A DNA stretch of 64,000 bases from Nocardioides sp. (GCF_029937575.1 NZ_JAPYPS010000007.1:1-64000); one strand, 5' to 3'. Positions 44,962-54,014 are shown, numbered from the stretch's first letter. Made by a program: numbers and translations. Notes: generated by a model from the letters alone, not told the origin.

Positions 44962-45944
44962 CCCTCGGGTCACGCCTCTCCGGGCGTCGTACGACGAGCC
45001 TCACCGCCGCGGTCCTGCTGACCGCGGCGGCGGGGCTGGTCGGCGCGCTCGGTGTCTCCGCTCCGGCGCGGGCCGCCGACTGCGCGTCGAGCGGGGTGAC
45101 GGTGATCGCGGACTTCAACCAGCTCGGCGGTGGCGTCGTGACCTCCTGCGACGAGGAGGGAGCAGGAAAAGCGGCATCGGACCTCTTTCCTGATGCCAAA
45201 TTGCCTCTGTCGTACGCCACGCGGCAGCCTGGCTTCGTGTGCCGTGTCTCAGGCAAGCCGGCGAGCGACCCGTGCGTCAATACGTCCCCCGCGAGCGCCT
45301 ACTGGGGACTGTGGTGGTCCACAGGCGACCCCGGCAGCGCCTGGACCTACTCGACCCTTGGGGCTGGATCGTTGAAGGTCCCTGCGGGGGGACTGGTGGC
45401 GCTCTCCTGGGACGAGGTCGACGGCGACGCGAAGCCGAGCGCGTCGGCCAGCCGCCCCGCGGCACCCACGCCCAACCCGACGCCGACCCCGGCTCCCACG
45501 CCTGCCCCGACGACGGGCGGCTCGCGTGGTGGCCAGGGAGGTAACGATGGCAACGGTGGCAACCAGTCCGGCTCCGGCGGGACCTCGGCGACGCCCACCC
45601 CTGCCCCGCAGGCACCCGAGTCGACCGACGACCCGACCGCCGACGAGTCGGCGACCCCGAGCGAGGCCGCCGGCGACGACGCCCAGGAGACGAAGCGCGG
45701 GAAGAAGCAGCGTGGTCCGATCGAGGACGGCGACGCAGAGCCCACCGCCGACGCGACGCCCGAGGTCGACGACGTGCCCGAGGTCTCCACGACCGACCCG
45801 GCCCCCGTCGCCGCCGAGACCGAGGCGACCGGGGCCGAAGGCGACGGGCTGCCCGGCTTCGTCGCCCCCGCCCTGATCGTGCTGCTCTTCGGTGGCGCGG
45901 GCGTGGCCTGGTGGGTCCGGCGCCGGAGCCCGCTCGACTCGTGA
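44958..45944 (+). CDS. membrane-anchored protein with DUF4430-like (transcobalamin beta-domain-like) ectodomain
   Basis: A 328-residue exported protein. Signal peptide 1-38 (SLTAAVLLTAAAGLVGALG...ARA). The ectodomain, residues about 40-155, has VTVIADFNQLGGGVVTSC, QPGFVCRVSGKPASDPC, YWGLWWSTGDPGSAWTYS, the pattern of DUF4430 domains, which form the C-terminal lobe of transcobalamin. A Pro/Thr/Asp/Glu-rich stalk (155-295) leads to one C-terminal helix (FVAPALIVLLFGGAGVAWWV) and RRR, anchoring it in the membrane with no LPXTG. ATG overlaps the previous stop. Probable partner of the barrel protein in substrate capture. Confidence 0.75.
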   Translation: MTLGSRLSGRRTTSLTAAVLLTAAAGLVGALGVSAPARAADCASSGVTVIADFNQLGGGVVTSCDEEGAGKAASDLFPDAKLPLSYATRQPGFVCRVSGKPASDPCVNTSPASAYWGLWWSTGDPGSAWTYSTLGAGSLKVPAGGLVALSWDEVDGDAKPSASASRPAAPTPNPTPTPAPTPAPTTGGSRGGQGGNDGNGGNQSGSGGTSATPTPAPQAPESTDDPTADESATPSEAAGDDAQETKRGKKQRGPIEDGDAEPTADATPEVDDVPEVSTTDPAPVAAETEATGAEGDGLPGFVAPALIVLLFGGAGVAWWVRRRSPLDS

Positions 45945-47014
45945 GGAGCCTGCCCCGCGACCTGCATCCCGTGGCCTGGTGGCTGTGGGCGGTCGGGCTC
46001 GCGGCGGCGGCGTCGCTGACCACCAATCCGCTGATCCTGCTGATGATCATCGGAGTCGTCGGCGTGGTCGTCGCGGCCCGGCGCAGCGACCACCCGTGGG
46101 CGAAGTCGTTCCGCTTCTACGTCTGGCTCGGCGTCGCCGCGGTCTTCCTGCGGGTGCTGTTCCGCGTGGTGCTGGGCGGCGGCTACCCGGGCACCGTGCT
46201 GCTCGACCTGCCCGAGATCCCGCTGCCCGACGTCGTCCAGGGCATCAGCCTGCTCGGCCCCCTCACCCGTGAGTCCCTCCTGTCCGGCCTGTACGACGGC
46301 CTTCGGCTCGCCGCGATCATCATCTGCGTCGGCGCCGCCAACTCCCTGGCCAACCCCAAGCGCCTGCTCCGCTCCCTGCCCGCCGCCCTCTACGAGCTCG
46401 GCACCGCCCTCGTGGTGGCCGTGACCGTGCTGCCGCAGTTCACCCAGAGCATCCAGCGCGTCCGCGCTGCCCAGGCGCTGCGGGCGGGCGAGACCGGACG
46501 TGTGCGCCGGCTCCGGCGCTACCTGGTGCCGGTCCTGGAGGACACCTTCGAGCGCTCCCTGGCTCTGGCCGCCGGGATGGACACCCGCGGCTACGGACGC
46601 GCCGGTACGGCGACCCGCGCCGAACGCCGTACGACCGGAGCCCTGATGATCGGGGGACTCTGCGGCGTCGTCGTCGGCGTCTACGCACTCCTCGACCAGA
46701 CCGCCCCGCGGATCCTGGCCGGACCGATGCTCGCCGTCGGCCTCCTCGTCGCACTCGCCGGCCTCGTCGTGTCCGGCCGCCGCGTCGAGCGCACCCGCTA
46801 CCGCCCCGACCGGTGGCGCGCCCCCGAGATCGCGGTCGCGGCCCTGGGCCTGACGGCCGGCGTGATCGGGTGGTGGGTCAACAGCGAGCAGATCGCGATC
46901 GCCTACCCCGACCTCAGCGTGATGCCGCAGGTCAGCCTCGCCGCGCTCGTCGCCGTCGCTCTGGGCGCGCTGGCCGCCCTGGTGAGCCCCCCGCCTGCGA
47001 GGAGCGCGCGATGA
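45941..47014 (+). CDS. ECF transporter T component (CbiQ/EcfT family)
   Basis: A 357-residue membrane protein with several hydrophobic segments, longer than the usual 260 because of three extra C-terminal helices. The cytoplasmic coupling helices carry the two diagnostic Arg motifs: RVRAAQALRAGE and LALAAGMDTRGYGR, which contact the ATPases. The GTG overlaps the previous stop by 4 nt. It joins the S component to the ATPases of this operon. Confidence 0.9.
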   Translation: MRSLPRDLHPVAWWLWAVGLAAAASLTTNPLILLMIIGVVGVVVAARRSDHPWAKSFRFYVWLGVAAVFLRVLFRVVLGGGYPGTVLLDLPEIPLPDVVQGISLLGPLTRESLLSGLYDGLRLAAIIICVGAANSLANPKRLLRSLPAALYELGTALVVAVTVLPQFTQSIQRVRAAQALRAGETGRVRRLRRYLVPVLEDTFERSLALAAGMDTRGYGRAGTATRAERRTTGALMIGGLCGVVVGVYALLDQTAPRILAGPMLAVGLLVALAGLVVSGRRVERTRYRPDRWRAPEIAVAALGLTAGVIGWWVNSEQIAIAYPDLSVMPQVSLAALVAVALGALAALVSPPPARSAR

Positions 47015-48591
47015 TCGAGCTCCGCGGGATCAGCCTCGCCTACGACGACGCGCGCATCCTCGACGCCGTCGACCTCACCGTCGACGAGGGCGAGCTGATG
47101 CTGGTCTCGGGTCCCACGGGTGCCGGCAAGTCCACGTTGCTGGGCGTCGTGACGGGACTGGTGCCGCGCTTCACCGGGGGCGTGCTCACCGGCGACGTCC
47201 TGCTCGACGGCACCAGCATCATCGACACACCGCCGCGCGACCGGGCCCACGCCATCGGGTACGTCGGCCAGGACCCGGCGGCCGGCTTCGTCACCGACAC
47301 CGCCGAGGAGGAGCTCGCCTACGGGATGGAGCAGCTCGGCCTGCCGCCCGAGACGATGCGCCGACGCGTCGAGGAGACCCTCGACCTCCTCGGGATCGCC
47401 GACCTGCGCCAGCGCGACCTGCACACCCTCTCCGGCGGGGAGCAGCAGCGCGTCGCGATCGGGTCGGTGCTCACCATGCACCCCCGCCTGCTCGTGCTCG
47501 ACGAGCCCACCTCCGCGCTCGACCCCACCGCCGCCGAGGACGTGCTCGCCACCCTCACCCGGCTGGTCCACGACCTCGGGGTCTCCGTGCTGCTCGCCGA
47601 GCACCGGCTCGAGCGGGTCGTGCCGTTCGCCGACCGGATGGCGCTGTTCACCGGCGGCGGTCACGTCGAGGTCGGCTCGCCGGCCGACCTGCTCGCCGTC
47701 TCGCCCGTCGTACCGCCCATCGTCGAGCTGGGCCGCGCTGCCGGCTGGTCGCCGCTGCCGCTCACCGTCCGTGAAGCCCGCCGGGAGGCGCGCGGCCTCG
47801 ACCTCATCCCGCCCGAGGCGGCACCCGAGAGCGCCATACCGACCGACGTCCTGCTCACCAGCTCGCGGCTCTCGGTCGCCCACGGGTCGCACGTGGCGCT
47901 CCGGGAGGTCGACGTCTCCCTGTCGGGCGGACGCGTGACCGCCCTGATGGGCCGCAACGGCGCCGGCAAGTCCACGCTCCTGTGGGCTCTGCAGGGCACC
48001 CGCAAGCGCCGCGGCGGCGTCGTCACGGTGGCCGGGCAGGACCCGGCCGCGCTCGAGCCCTCCGGACGCCGCGGGGTCGTCGGGCTGCTGCCGCAGACCG
48101 CCGGCGACGTGCTCTACCTCGAGACCGTCGCCGAGGAGTGCCTGGCCGGTGGGGGAGAGACCCGAGCCCTCCTCGACCGGCTCGTGCCCGGCATCGACGA
48201 CCAGGCCCACCCGCGTGACCTCTCCGAGGGACAGCGACTCGCGCTTGCGCTGGCCCTCGTGCTCGCCGCGCGGCCGCAGGTGCTCTTGCTCGACGAGCCG
48301 ACCCGCGGCCTCGACTACGCCGCCAAGCGCGCCCTGGCCCAGATCCTGCGCGACCTCGCCGAGGAGGGGCACGCGGTCATGGTGGCCACGCACGACGTCG
48401 AGTTCGTGGCCTCGGCGGCCGACGACGTGGTGGTGCTGGCCGACGGCGAGGTCGTCTCGGCCGGTCCCGTACGGCGTGTGGTGGCCGAGTCGCCGGCGTT
48501 CGCGCCGCAGGTCACCAAGGTCCTCGGCGCTCCGTGGCTGCGCGTCGACGAGGTCGTCCGCGCCCTGGCGCTGAGAGGCGAGTCGGCATGA
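47011..48591 (+). CDS. ECF transporter fused tandem ATPase (EcfA-EcfA')
   Basis: A 526-residue protein with two complete ABC nucleotide-binding domains. First half: Walker A GPTGAGKST, signature LSGGEQQR, Walker B LLVLDEPTSALD. Second half: Walker A GRNGAGKST, signature LSEGQRLA, Walker B VLLLDEPTRGLD. The two halves supply both ATP sites of an ECF energising module. The ATG overlaps the T-component stop by 4 nt. Confidence 0.94.
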   Translation: MIELRGISLAYDDARILDAVDLTVDEGELMLVSGPTGAGKSTLLGVVTGLVPRFTGGVLTGDVLLDGTSIIDTPPRDRAHAIGYVGQDPAAGFVTDTAEEELAYGMEQLGLPPETMRRRVEETLDLLGIADLRQRDLHTLSGGEQQRVAIGSVLTMHPRLLVLDEPTSALDPTAAEDVLATLTRLVHDLGVSVLLAEHRLERVVPFADRMALFTGGGHVEVGSPADLLAVSPVVPPIVELGRAAGWSPLPLTVREARREARGLDLIPPEAAPESAIPTDVLLTSSRLSVAHGSHVALREVDVSLSGGRVTALMGRNGAGKSTLLWALQGTRKRRGGVVTVAGQDPAALEPSGRRGVVGLLPQTAGDVLYLETVAEECLAGGGETRALLDRLVPGIDDQAHPRDLSEGQRLALALALVLAARPQVLLLDEPTRGLDYAAKRALAQILRDLAEEGHAVMVATHDVEFVASAADDVVVLADGEVVSAGPVRRVVAESPAFAPQVTKVLGAPWLRVDEVVRALALRGESA

Positions 48592-49397
48592 CGACCCTTC
48601 TCGACCAGCGCGCGGTGCCGTTGGCGCTGCGCTCCCGGGTGGTGCTCGTCATCGCCTCGCTCGCGGGGCTGCTGATGCTCTGCTGGCCGCTGCTCGTCCA
48701 GGTGCCCGCCGACGGCGGCGGCCGCACCGACCCGCCGTTCCTCTTCCTGCTGCTCCTGCCGCTGGTGATCGCGGTCGTGATCGCCGAGATCAGCGAGGGC
48801 GGCATGGACTCGCGCGTCCTGGCGATCCTCGGCGTGCTCAGTGCGATCAACGCGCTGATGCGCCTGCTCTCGGCCGGCACCGCCGGTGTGGAGCTGGTCT
48901 TCTTCCTGCTGATCCTGTCCGGGCGCGTCTTCGGCGCCGGGTTCGGCTTCGTGCTCGGGGTGAGCTCGTTGTTCGCCTCGGCCCTGCTCACCGCCGGCGT
49001 GGGTCCGTGGCTGCCGTTCCAGATGATGTGCGCGGCCTGGATCGGGATGGGTGCCGGGCTGCTGCCGCGACGGGTCACCGGGCGCTGGGAGATCGCGATG
49101 CTGGCCGCGTACGGCGTGGTGGCGGCCTACGCCTTCGGCCTGCTGATGAACCTCTCCGGCTGGCCGTTCCTGCTCGGCATCGCGGTCCCGGGCCACGAGG
49201 GCAACCTGTCGTACGTCGCCGGCGCGCCGCTGCTGGACAACCTGCAGACCTTCGCGGTCTACACCCTGCTGACCTCCACGAGCAGCTTCGACACCGGCCG
49301 CGCCATCACGACCGCGATCGCGCTGGTCGTCCTGGGCCCCAGTGTGCTGACCACCCTGCGGCGGGCTTCGCGCCGAGCGGTCGTCGCGGTCAGCTGA
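48588..49397 (+). CDS. ECF transporter S component, proposed corrinoid specificity
   Basis: A 269-residue membrane protein with about six to seven helices. LFLLLLPLVIAVVIAEISEGGMDSR and GRVFGAGFGFVLGVSSLFASALLTAGVGPWLPFQMMCAAWIGMGAGLLP match the organisation of ECF substrate-binding components. It would be the high-affinity membrane receptor. The B12 riboswitch at the head of the operon points to cobalamin or a precursor (cobinamide), which the sequence alone does not prove. ATG overlaps the ATPase stop. The 3' end overlaps a convergent gene by 8 nt. Confidence 0.82.
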   Translation: MTTLLDQRAVPLALRSRVVLVIASLAGLLMLCWPLLVQVPADGGGRTDPPFLFLLLLPLVIAVVIAEISEGGMDSRVLAILGVLSAINALMRLLSAGTAGVELVFFLLILSGRVFGAGFGFVLGVSSLFASALLTAGVGPWLPFQMMCAAWIGMGAGLLPRRVTGRWEIAMLAAYGVVAAYAFGLLMNLSGWPFLLGIAVPGHEGNLSYVAGAPLLDNLQTFAVYTLLTSTSSFDTGRAITTAIALVVLGPSVLTTLRRASRRAVVAVS

Positions 49398-49761
49398 GCC
49401 GCTTGCGGGCGGCCTCGGCCGCCACCGCCACCTGCTTGGCGAACGCCATCGCACCGGTCACGCGCGCGTGCACCACCAGGTCCGCCGTGCGGAACGAGAT
49501 GACCTTGTTGACCCGGCCGGGGGTCGCCTCGACGGCCACGACGTCGACGAGTGGCAGGGTCATCGCCGCCACCTCGGCGTCGCGTCGGGCCGGGACGAAG
49601 CTGAGGTGCAGCGCGGTCAGGGTCAGTCGCCCGTTGACCCACCCGCTGGCCGCCGGCGGCCGGAACCGTGCCCGGGCGGCGTCGTACCCCTGCTGCTCCA
49701 CCGGCACGGGTCGCTCGACCTGGACGCTGGCGACCTTCGACCCGACGACGCCGTACGACAT
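49390..49761 (-). CDS. small PH/GRAM-like domain protein, paralog 1
   Basis: A 123-residue cytosolic protein starting MSYGVVGSKVASVQVERPVPVEQ. The centre (GRLTLTALHLSFVPARRDAEV, LVDVVAVEATPGRVNKVISFRTADLVVHARVTG) has the strand pattern of GRAM/PH-like lipid-binding domains. It is a clear paralog of the gene at 49924-50352, with the same start and the same central blocks. Ribosome site GGAGGCGG. The function is unknown. Convergent 8-nt overlap with the S-component gene. Confidence 0.72.
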   Translation of the reverse strand: MSYGVVGSKVASVQVERPVPVEQQGYDAARARFRPPAASGWVNGRLTLTALHLSFVPARRDAEVAAMTLPLVDVVAVEATPGRVNKVISFRTADLVVHARVTGAMAFAKQVAVAAEAARKRLS

Positions 49762-49923
49762 GGTGGACCGCCTCCGAGTGACGTGCCGGGAACGATGGCT
49801 CTCGGCGTGGGACTGCGTCCTCCATCGTCCAGGACGAACGACGCCGATCCGAGCATCGCCGCTGATCAGCGCCGAGCCCGGACGAATCCCGGACACCAGC
49901 GGGCGCATGGTGTGAGGTGAGTC

Positions 49924-50352
49924 TCAGCCCAACCGGCGGATCGGGGGTGTCTCGCTGGTGGATTGCTCGCGGGCAGCGGTCGCGGCAGCACGCCGACGGG
50001 TGGCCTCGACCGAGATGGCCACCCGCTTGGCGAAGGCCATCGCCCCGCTGACGCGGGCATGGACCAGCATCGTCTCGGTACGAAAGCTGACGACCTTGTT
50101 GATCCGTCCCGGACTGGCCTCGACCGAGAGGATGTCGGCGAGGCTGATCGTCAGCGCCTGGACTCCGCGGCCCGAGCGCGTCGGCATGAAGGACAGGTGC
50201 AGCCCGGTGAGCGTGAGTCGACCGGCAGCCCACGGCCCTGCCACCGGCGCGCGGAACCGCTCGCGCGCTCGGTCGTAGCTACGCTCCTCCTGCGGCACGA
50301 TGGTCTCGACCTGCACCTGACCCGACTTCGTGGCCACGACGCCGTACGACAT
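49924..50352 (-). CDS. small PH/GRAM-like domain protein, paralog 2
   Basis: A 142-residue protein, MSYGVVATKSGQVQVETIVPQEE, with GRLTLTGLHLSFMPTRSGRGV, LADILSVEASPGRINKVVSFRTETMLVHARVSGAMAFAKRVA, similar through its length to paralog 1 and longer by a charged C-terminal tail. The strand pattern resembles GRAM/PH-like folds. The tandem pair is probably a local duplication. GGGAGGGT precedes the ATG. The function is unknown. Confidence 0.72.
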   Translation of the reverse strand: MSYGVVATKSGQVQVETIVPQEERSYDRARERFRAPVAGPWAAGRLTLTGLHLSFMPTRSGRGVQALTISLADILSVEASPGRINKVVSFRTETMLVHARVSGAMAFAKRVAISVEATRRRAAATAAREQSTSETPPIRRLG

Positions 50353-50459
50353 GCAATCACCCTCCCTGATGACAAGGCAGGGCTCCGAGTGCTCTGCCTA
50401 CACCGGTACAACGAGCAGGAGACGCCGGGGATATCCACCCGCCCGGGTGACCTGCCCGG

Positions 50460-51668
50460 TCAGGGCCGGAGCCGGAGGATCCGGTCGTCGCCGTCGGCCG
50501 GATCGCCGCGGCCGTCGCGGTTGCTCGTCGTGACCCACAGGGTGCCGTCCGGCGCACGCGCGATGGTGCGCATCCGCCCGTAGTCGCCGACGAAGTACGC
50601 CGTCCGGTCGACCGCGCGCCCACCCTTGAGCTTGACCCGCCAGAGCCGCTCGCCGCGCAGCGCGGCCATCCAGAGGAAGCCGTCGGCGTAGGCCAACCCG
50701 GACGGGGAGGCGTCGGCCACGTCCCAGGTCTGCTGCGGGTCGGTGAAGCGGCGGGGGGCGTCGGGGCCACCGGTGCCCTCGACCTGCGGCCAGCCGTAGT
50801 TGCCACCGGCCACGATCTTGTTGAGCTCGTCGAAGGCGTCCTGGCCGAACTCCGAGGCCCACAGGTTGCCCCGCTCGTCGAAGGCGAGGCCCTGGACGTT
50901 GCGGTGGCCGAGGGTCCAGATGGGCGAGTCGGACGGGTTGTCGGGCGCCGGCTCGCCGTCGGTGGTGATCCGCAGGACCTTGCCGCCCAACGAGTCCCGG
51001 TCCTGCGCCAACGCCGGCGTGCCGGACTCGCCCGTCGAGACGTACAGGTAGCCGTCGGGGCCGAACTCGAGGCGTCCGCCGTCGTGGATGAAGCCGTTGG
51101 GGATGCCGTCGAGGAGCACCTCGAGAGGCGTGAGCCCGCCGTTGACGACCTGCGTGCGTACGACGCGGTTGTCGCTGCCCGTCGTCAGGTAGAGGTAGAT
51201 GGTCTGGTCGGTCTCGAAGTCCGGGGAGACCGCGACGCCGAGCAGGCCGCCCTCGCCCTCGGGCGCCGCGGCGTCGAGCACGCCCAGGACGCTCACCCGG
51301 TGACGGCGCCCGCTGCTGATCCGCAGCACGCGCTGGGTGTCGCGCTCGGTGACGATCGCGTCGCCGTCGGGGAAGAAGTCGAGGCCCCACGGGGCGGCCA
51401 GCCCCGTCGCGATGGTGTCGACGACCTTGGGTGCGTTGTTCTTCGTCCCGTCGTTGCCCGGGGCCGGCGACGGGTCGTCGGTCGAGGTCGGGTCGGTGTT
51501 GGGCGCCTGCGGCACACCGGAGCCTTGCGGGCTCGGGGGCGCCGTGCCGGTCAGGGACACGGTGCTCTCGTTGCCGCCCTGGTCGCAGCCGGAGACGGCG
51601 AGGGCCAGGACGAGCGGCAGCGCCGCCGCGCCGGCCACACGTCGACGTCGGCGGCCCGAGGTCGCCAC
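50460..51668 (-). CDS. PQQ-dependent sugar (aldose) dehydrogenase-like lipoprotein
   Basis: A 402-residue exported protein. After an Arg-rich N-terminus comes the lipobox LALAVSGC (C28) and a Ser/Pro/Thr linker. The domain is a six-bladed GSDH beta-propeller: GLAAPWGLDFFPDGDAIVTERD, GGLLGVAVSPDF, FIHDGGRLEFGPDGYLYVSTGE (with the active-site His and Gly-Arg), GHRNVQGLAFDERGNLW. It would oxidise aldoses outside the cell with PQQ. The GTG start is 5 nt beyond the hydrolase stop, so the two are one operon. Substrate not determined. Confidence 0.87.
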   Translation of the reverse strand: MATSGRRRRRVAGAAALPLVLALAVSGCDQGGNESTVSLTGTAPPSPQGSGVPQAPNTDPTSTDDPSPAPGNDGTKNNAPKVVDTIATGLAAPWGLDFFPDGDAIVTERDTQRVLRISSGRRHRVSVLGVLDAAAPEGEGGLLGVAVSPDFETDQTIYLYLTTGSDNRVVRTQVVNGGLTPLEVLLDGIPNGFIHDGGRLEFGPDGYLYVSTGESGTPALAQDRDSLGGKVLRITTDGEPAPDNPSDSPIWTLGHRNVQGLAFDERGNLWASEFGQDAFDELNKIVAGGNYGWPQVEGTGGPDAPRRFTDPQQTWDVADASPSGLAYADGFLWMAALRGERLWRVKLKGGRAVDRTAYFVGDYGRMRTIARAPDGTLWVTTSNRDGRGDPADGDDRILRLRP

Positions 51669-51672
51669 GGCG

Positions 51673-52587
51673 TCAGCCGACCCGGTCGAGGAAGTCGAGC
51701 AACAGCTGGTGGACGACCTCGGGCTGCTCCATCTGGATGAAGTGGGAGCCGCGCAGCTCCACGTAGATCCCCTCGCTGACGCGGGCCGCGGCGGTGGCCA
51801 TGTCACGCGCACCGGCCAGCACGTCGAAGGTCGCGGCCACGAAGACCGCTGGCACGGTGATGCTGCTCAGTCGCACGCGGGCGTGGCGCGACGTGCTGAG
51901 GGCCAGGTGGAAGTACCAGTCGAGTGGCGTGGTGAGGAACTCCTTGACGGCCACCTCGGCCAGCTCGGGGTCGCGCAGCGGGAACATGAAGCCCGAGTGG
52001 GACAGCGCTGCGATCACCTTCGGGCCGACCGGGACACGCCGCGCGATCGGGGTCAGCGCCTTGCCGGCGACGGACATCACCCGGGCCAGGTTGACGGTGA
52101 CGCCGTGCGCGACCACGTGCGGCACGCGGAGCGGGGCGAGCATCGTCGAGAAGGTGTCACCGGGGACGCCCGCGACGGCGAAGAGGCCGCGGACACGCTC
52201 AGGGTGGCGCGAGGCCAGCTCGAACATCGTGTTGACCCCCATCGACCACCCCATCAGGACCGCGGCGTCGATGCCGAAGTGGTCCATCACCGAGAGCCCG
52301 TCCTCGACGAGGTGCTCGATCTCCACGTGCGTGGGATCGGTCGGCCGCTCGGACCCGCCCACGCCGCGGTGGTTCCACGACACGACCCGTACGCCGCAGT
52401 CAGGGTCCAGCAGGGCGGGCCAGCAGAAGGCATTGGTGCCGAGGCCGTTGCACAGCACGACGGTGGGGCCGTCGATCACGTTGTCGGGGTCGTTGGTCCA
52501 GGCGCGCAGCATGGTCCCGTCGTCCGACAGGATGTCGCGGAACTCGAGCATGGACGTCACGTCGGCGCGGGCAGCAGACAGAGGCAT
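51673..52587 (-). CDS. alpha/beta hydrolase
   Basis: A 304-residue hydrolase. VVLCNGLGTNAFCWPALL is the oxyanion strand, RVVSWNHRGVGGS the conserved HRGxGxS block, LMGWSMGVNTMFE the nucleophile elbow (Ser), and RGSHFIQMEQPE carries the C-terminal His. ATFDVLAGARD holds the probable acid. Resembles haloalkane-dehalogenase/epoxide-hydrolase-like esterases. The ATG at 52587 is chosen over an upstream start. Operon with the sugar dehydrogenase; the substrate is unknown. Confidence 0.87.
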   Translation of the reverse strand: MPLSAARADVTSMLEFRDILSDDGTMLRAWTNDPDNVIDGPTVVLCNGLGTNAFCWPALLDPDCGVRVVSWNHRGVGGSERPTDPTHVEIEHLVEDGLSVMDHFGIDAAVLMGWSMGVNTMFELASRHPERVRGLFAVAGVPGDTFSTMLAPLRVPHVVAHGVTVNLARVMSVAGKALTPIARRVPVGPKVIAALSHSGFMFPLRDPELAEVAVKEFLTTPLDWYFHLALSTSRHARVRLSSITVPAVFVAATFDVLAGARDMATAAARVSEGIYVELRGSHFIQMEQPEVVHQLLLDFLDRVG

Positions 52588-52683
52588 GCGCCGATTGTGC
52601 CCGAGCGGTCCGCGTCTGGGAGCCGGACGGTCAGGATCGATCACGGCCGTGCGCCCCGGACCGGGGCGTCCCCGGCCTCCGGA

Positions 52684-52938
52684 TCAGCCGTGAGCCGTGG
52701 CCGGCGGGGTCTGCCCGGCCGGCTCCGACGAAGCGGGGGAGTCGGCGGCGCCGGTCGATGGTCGGCGGCGCGACTCCAGGAAGTCGGCCACCTCCTCGCG
52801 CTCGATCCGGCGCTGGGCGCACGCCGTGGCAGCCACCATCGCGTTGCGGCGGGCCTGCTGCTGGGCCGCGACGGGCCAGTCGCGCAGGCGTGTCAGAAGC
52901 CCCGAGAGCGGGCTGACGAACGGCTGGTTTCCGAGCAT
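52684..52938 (-). CDS. small conserved helical protein
   Basis: An 84-residue protein: MLGNQPFVSPLSGLLTRLRDWPVAAQQQARRNAMVAATACAQRRIEREEVADFL, followed by a disordered Ser/Pro tail. The first 55 residues look like two amphipathic helices, a pattern I have seen in small Nocardioides proteins, but no function is known. It sits alone between the hydrolase and the DMT gene. Confidence 0.6.
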   Translation of the reverse strand: MLGNQPFVSPLSGLLTRLRDWPVAAQQQARRNAMVAATACAQRRIEREEVADFLESRRRPSTGAADSPASSEPAGQTPPATAHG

Positions 52939-53071
52939 GTCTCGACGCTAGTCCCTAGGGGTGACCCGCGTCATCACTCGTGCGTGACAGTTGGGTGAAC
53001 TCACACGCTTCTCTCAGGCTGCCAACTCCCACCGGACCCACCAGGCCCACCCCACCCGACCCGCACCCGCT

Positions 53072-53932
53072 TCACGCGGGGACCGGCTCGGCGATCGTGC
53101 CGGACTGGCGGGTCGCGCCGATGCTGGCGACGATCACGCAGACCACCGCCACCCACTGCACCGGGCTCAGGAACTCGCTGAGCACCACGATGCCGACCAG
53201 CGCCGCGGCGGCGGGCTCCAGACTCATCAGGATGCCGAAGGTGGCCGCGCGCAGGCGCCGCAGGGCGACCAGCTCGCAGCTGTAGGGCACCACCGAGCTG
53301 AGCAGGCCGACGGCGGCACCGAGCAGCAGCACGTGCGGGCTGCCCAGGCCCTCGTCGAGCGCGGTGTCGCTCAGGGCGAGCAGCGGAGTCAGCAGCCCGG
53401 CCGCCACGACGCTGGCCATCGCCAGCCCGTCGAGGCCCTCCCACCGTCGACCGGTGGCGCCGCTGAGGAGGATGTACGAGGCCCACATGGCGCCGGCGAT
53501 CAGGGCCCACAGCACCCCGACGGGGTCGAGGTCGCTGCGCTCGAAGCCGAGCAGCGCGACGCCGAGGCCGGCGAGCCCGACCCACAGCAGGTCGCGCGCT
53601 CTCCGGGACCCGACCACGGCGAGGGTCAGGGGCCCGATGAACTCGATCGTCACCGCGATGCCCAGCGGGATCCGGGCGAAGGACTGGTAGATCGCGAGGT
53701 TCATCAACCCGAGGCTGGCGCCGAAGCCGAGCACCACCAGCCAGTCGTTCGCCGTACGGCTGTGCAGGCGGGGACGGGCGTACGCCGCCAGCACCGCCGC
53801 ACTCGTGACCAGGCGCAGCCACACGATCACGGTGGGGGAGACCTCGTCGAAGAGCGACTTGGCGACGCCCGCGCCCGCCTGCACCGACACGATGCCGATC
53901 AGCACGAGGACGATCGGGGACGGGAGGCGCAC
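53072..53932 (-). CDS. EamA/DMT-family exporter (RhtA-like)
   Basis: A 286-residue membrane protein with ten helices in two EamA repeats: LIGIVSVQAGAGVAKSLFDEVSPTVIVWLRLV, AVTIEFIGPLTLAVVGSRR, then GAMWASYILLSGATG and LEPAAAALVGIVVLSEFLSPVQWVAV. The pattern matches RhtA-type amino-acid or inner-membrane exporters. The GTG at 53932 is used. It is divergent from the SRPBCC gene. The substrate is not inferable. Confidence 0.88.
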   Translation of the reverse strand: MRLPSPIVLVLIGIVSVQAGAGVAKSLFDEVSPTVIVWLRLVTSAAVLAAYARPRLHSRTANDWLVVLGFGASLGLMNLAIYQSFARIPLGIAVTIEFIGPLTLAVVGSRRARDLLWVGLAGLGVALLGFERSDLDPVGVLWALIAGAMWASYILLSGATGRRWEGLDGLAMASVVAAGLLTPLLALSDTALDEGLGSPHVLLLGAAVGLLSSVVPYSCELVALRRLRAATFGILMSLEPAAAALVGIVVLSEFLSPVQWVAVVCVIVASIGATRQSGTIAEPVPA

Positions 53933-54014
53933 CGACCGATCGTAGGAGAGCCGGCGATCGGCGCCGGACCCAGGTTTGGGCGCCGTGGCGCCCGCGCTGT
54001 GCCACGATGCCGCC

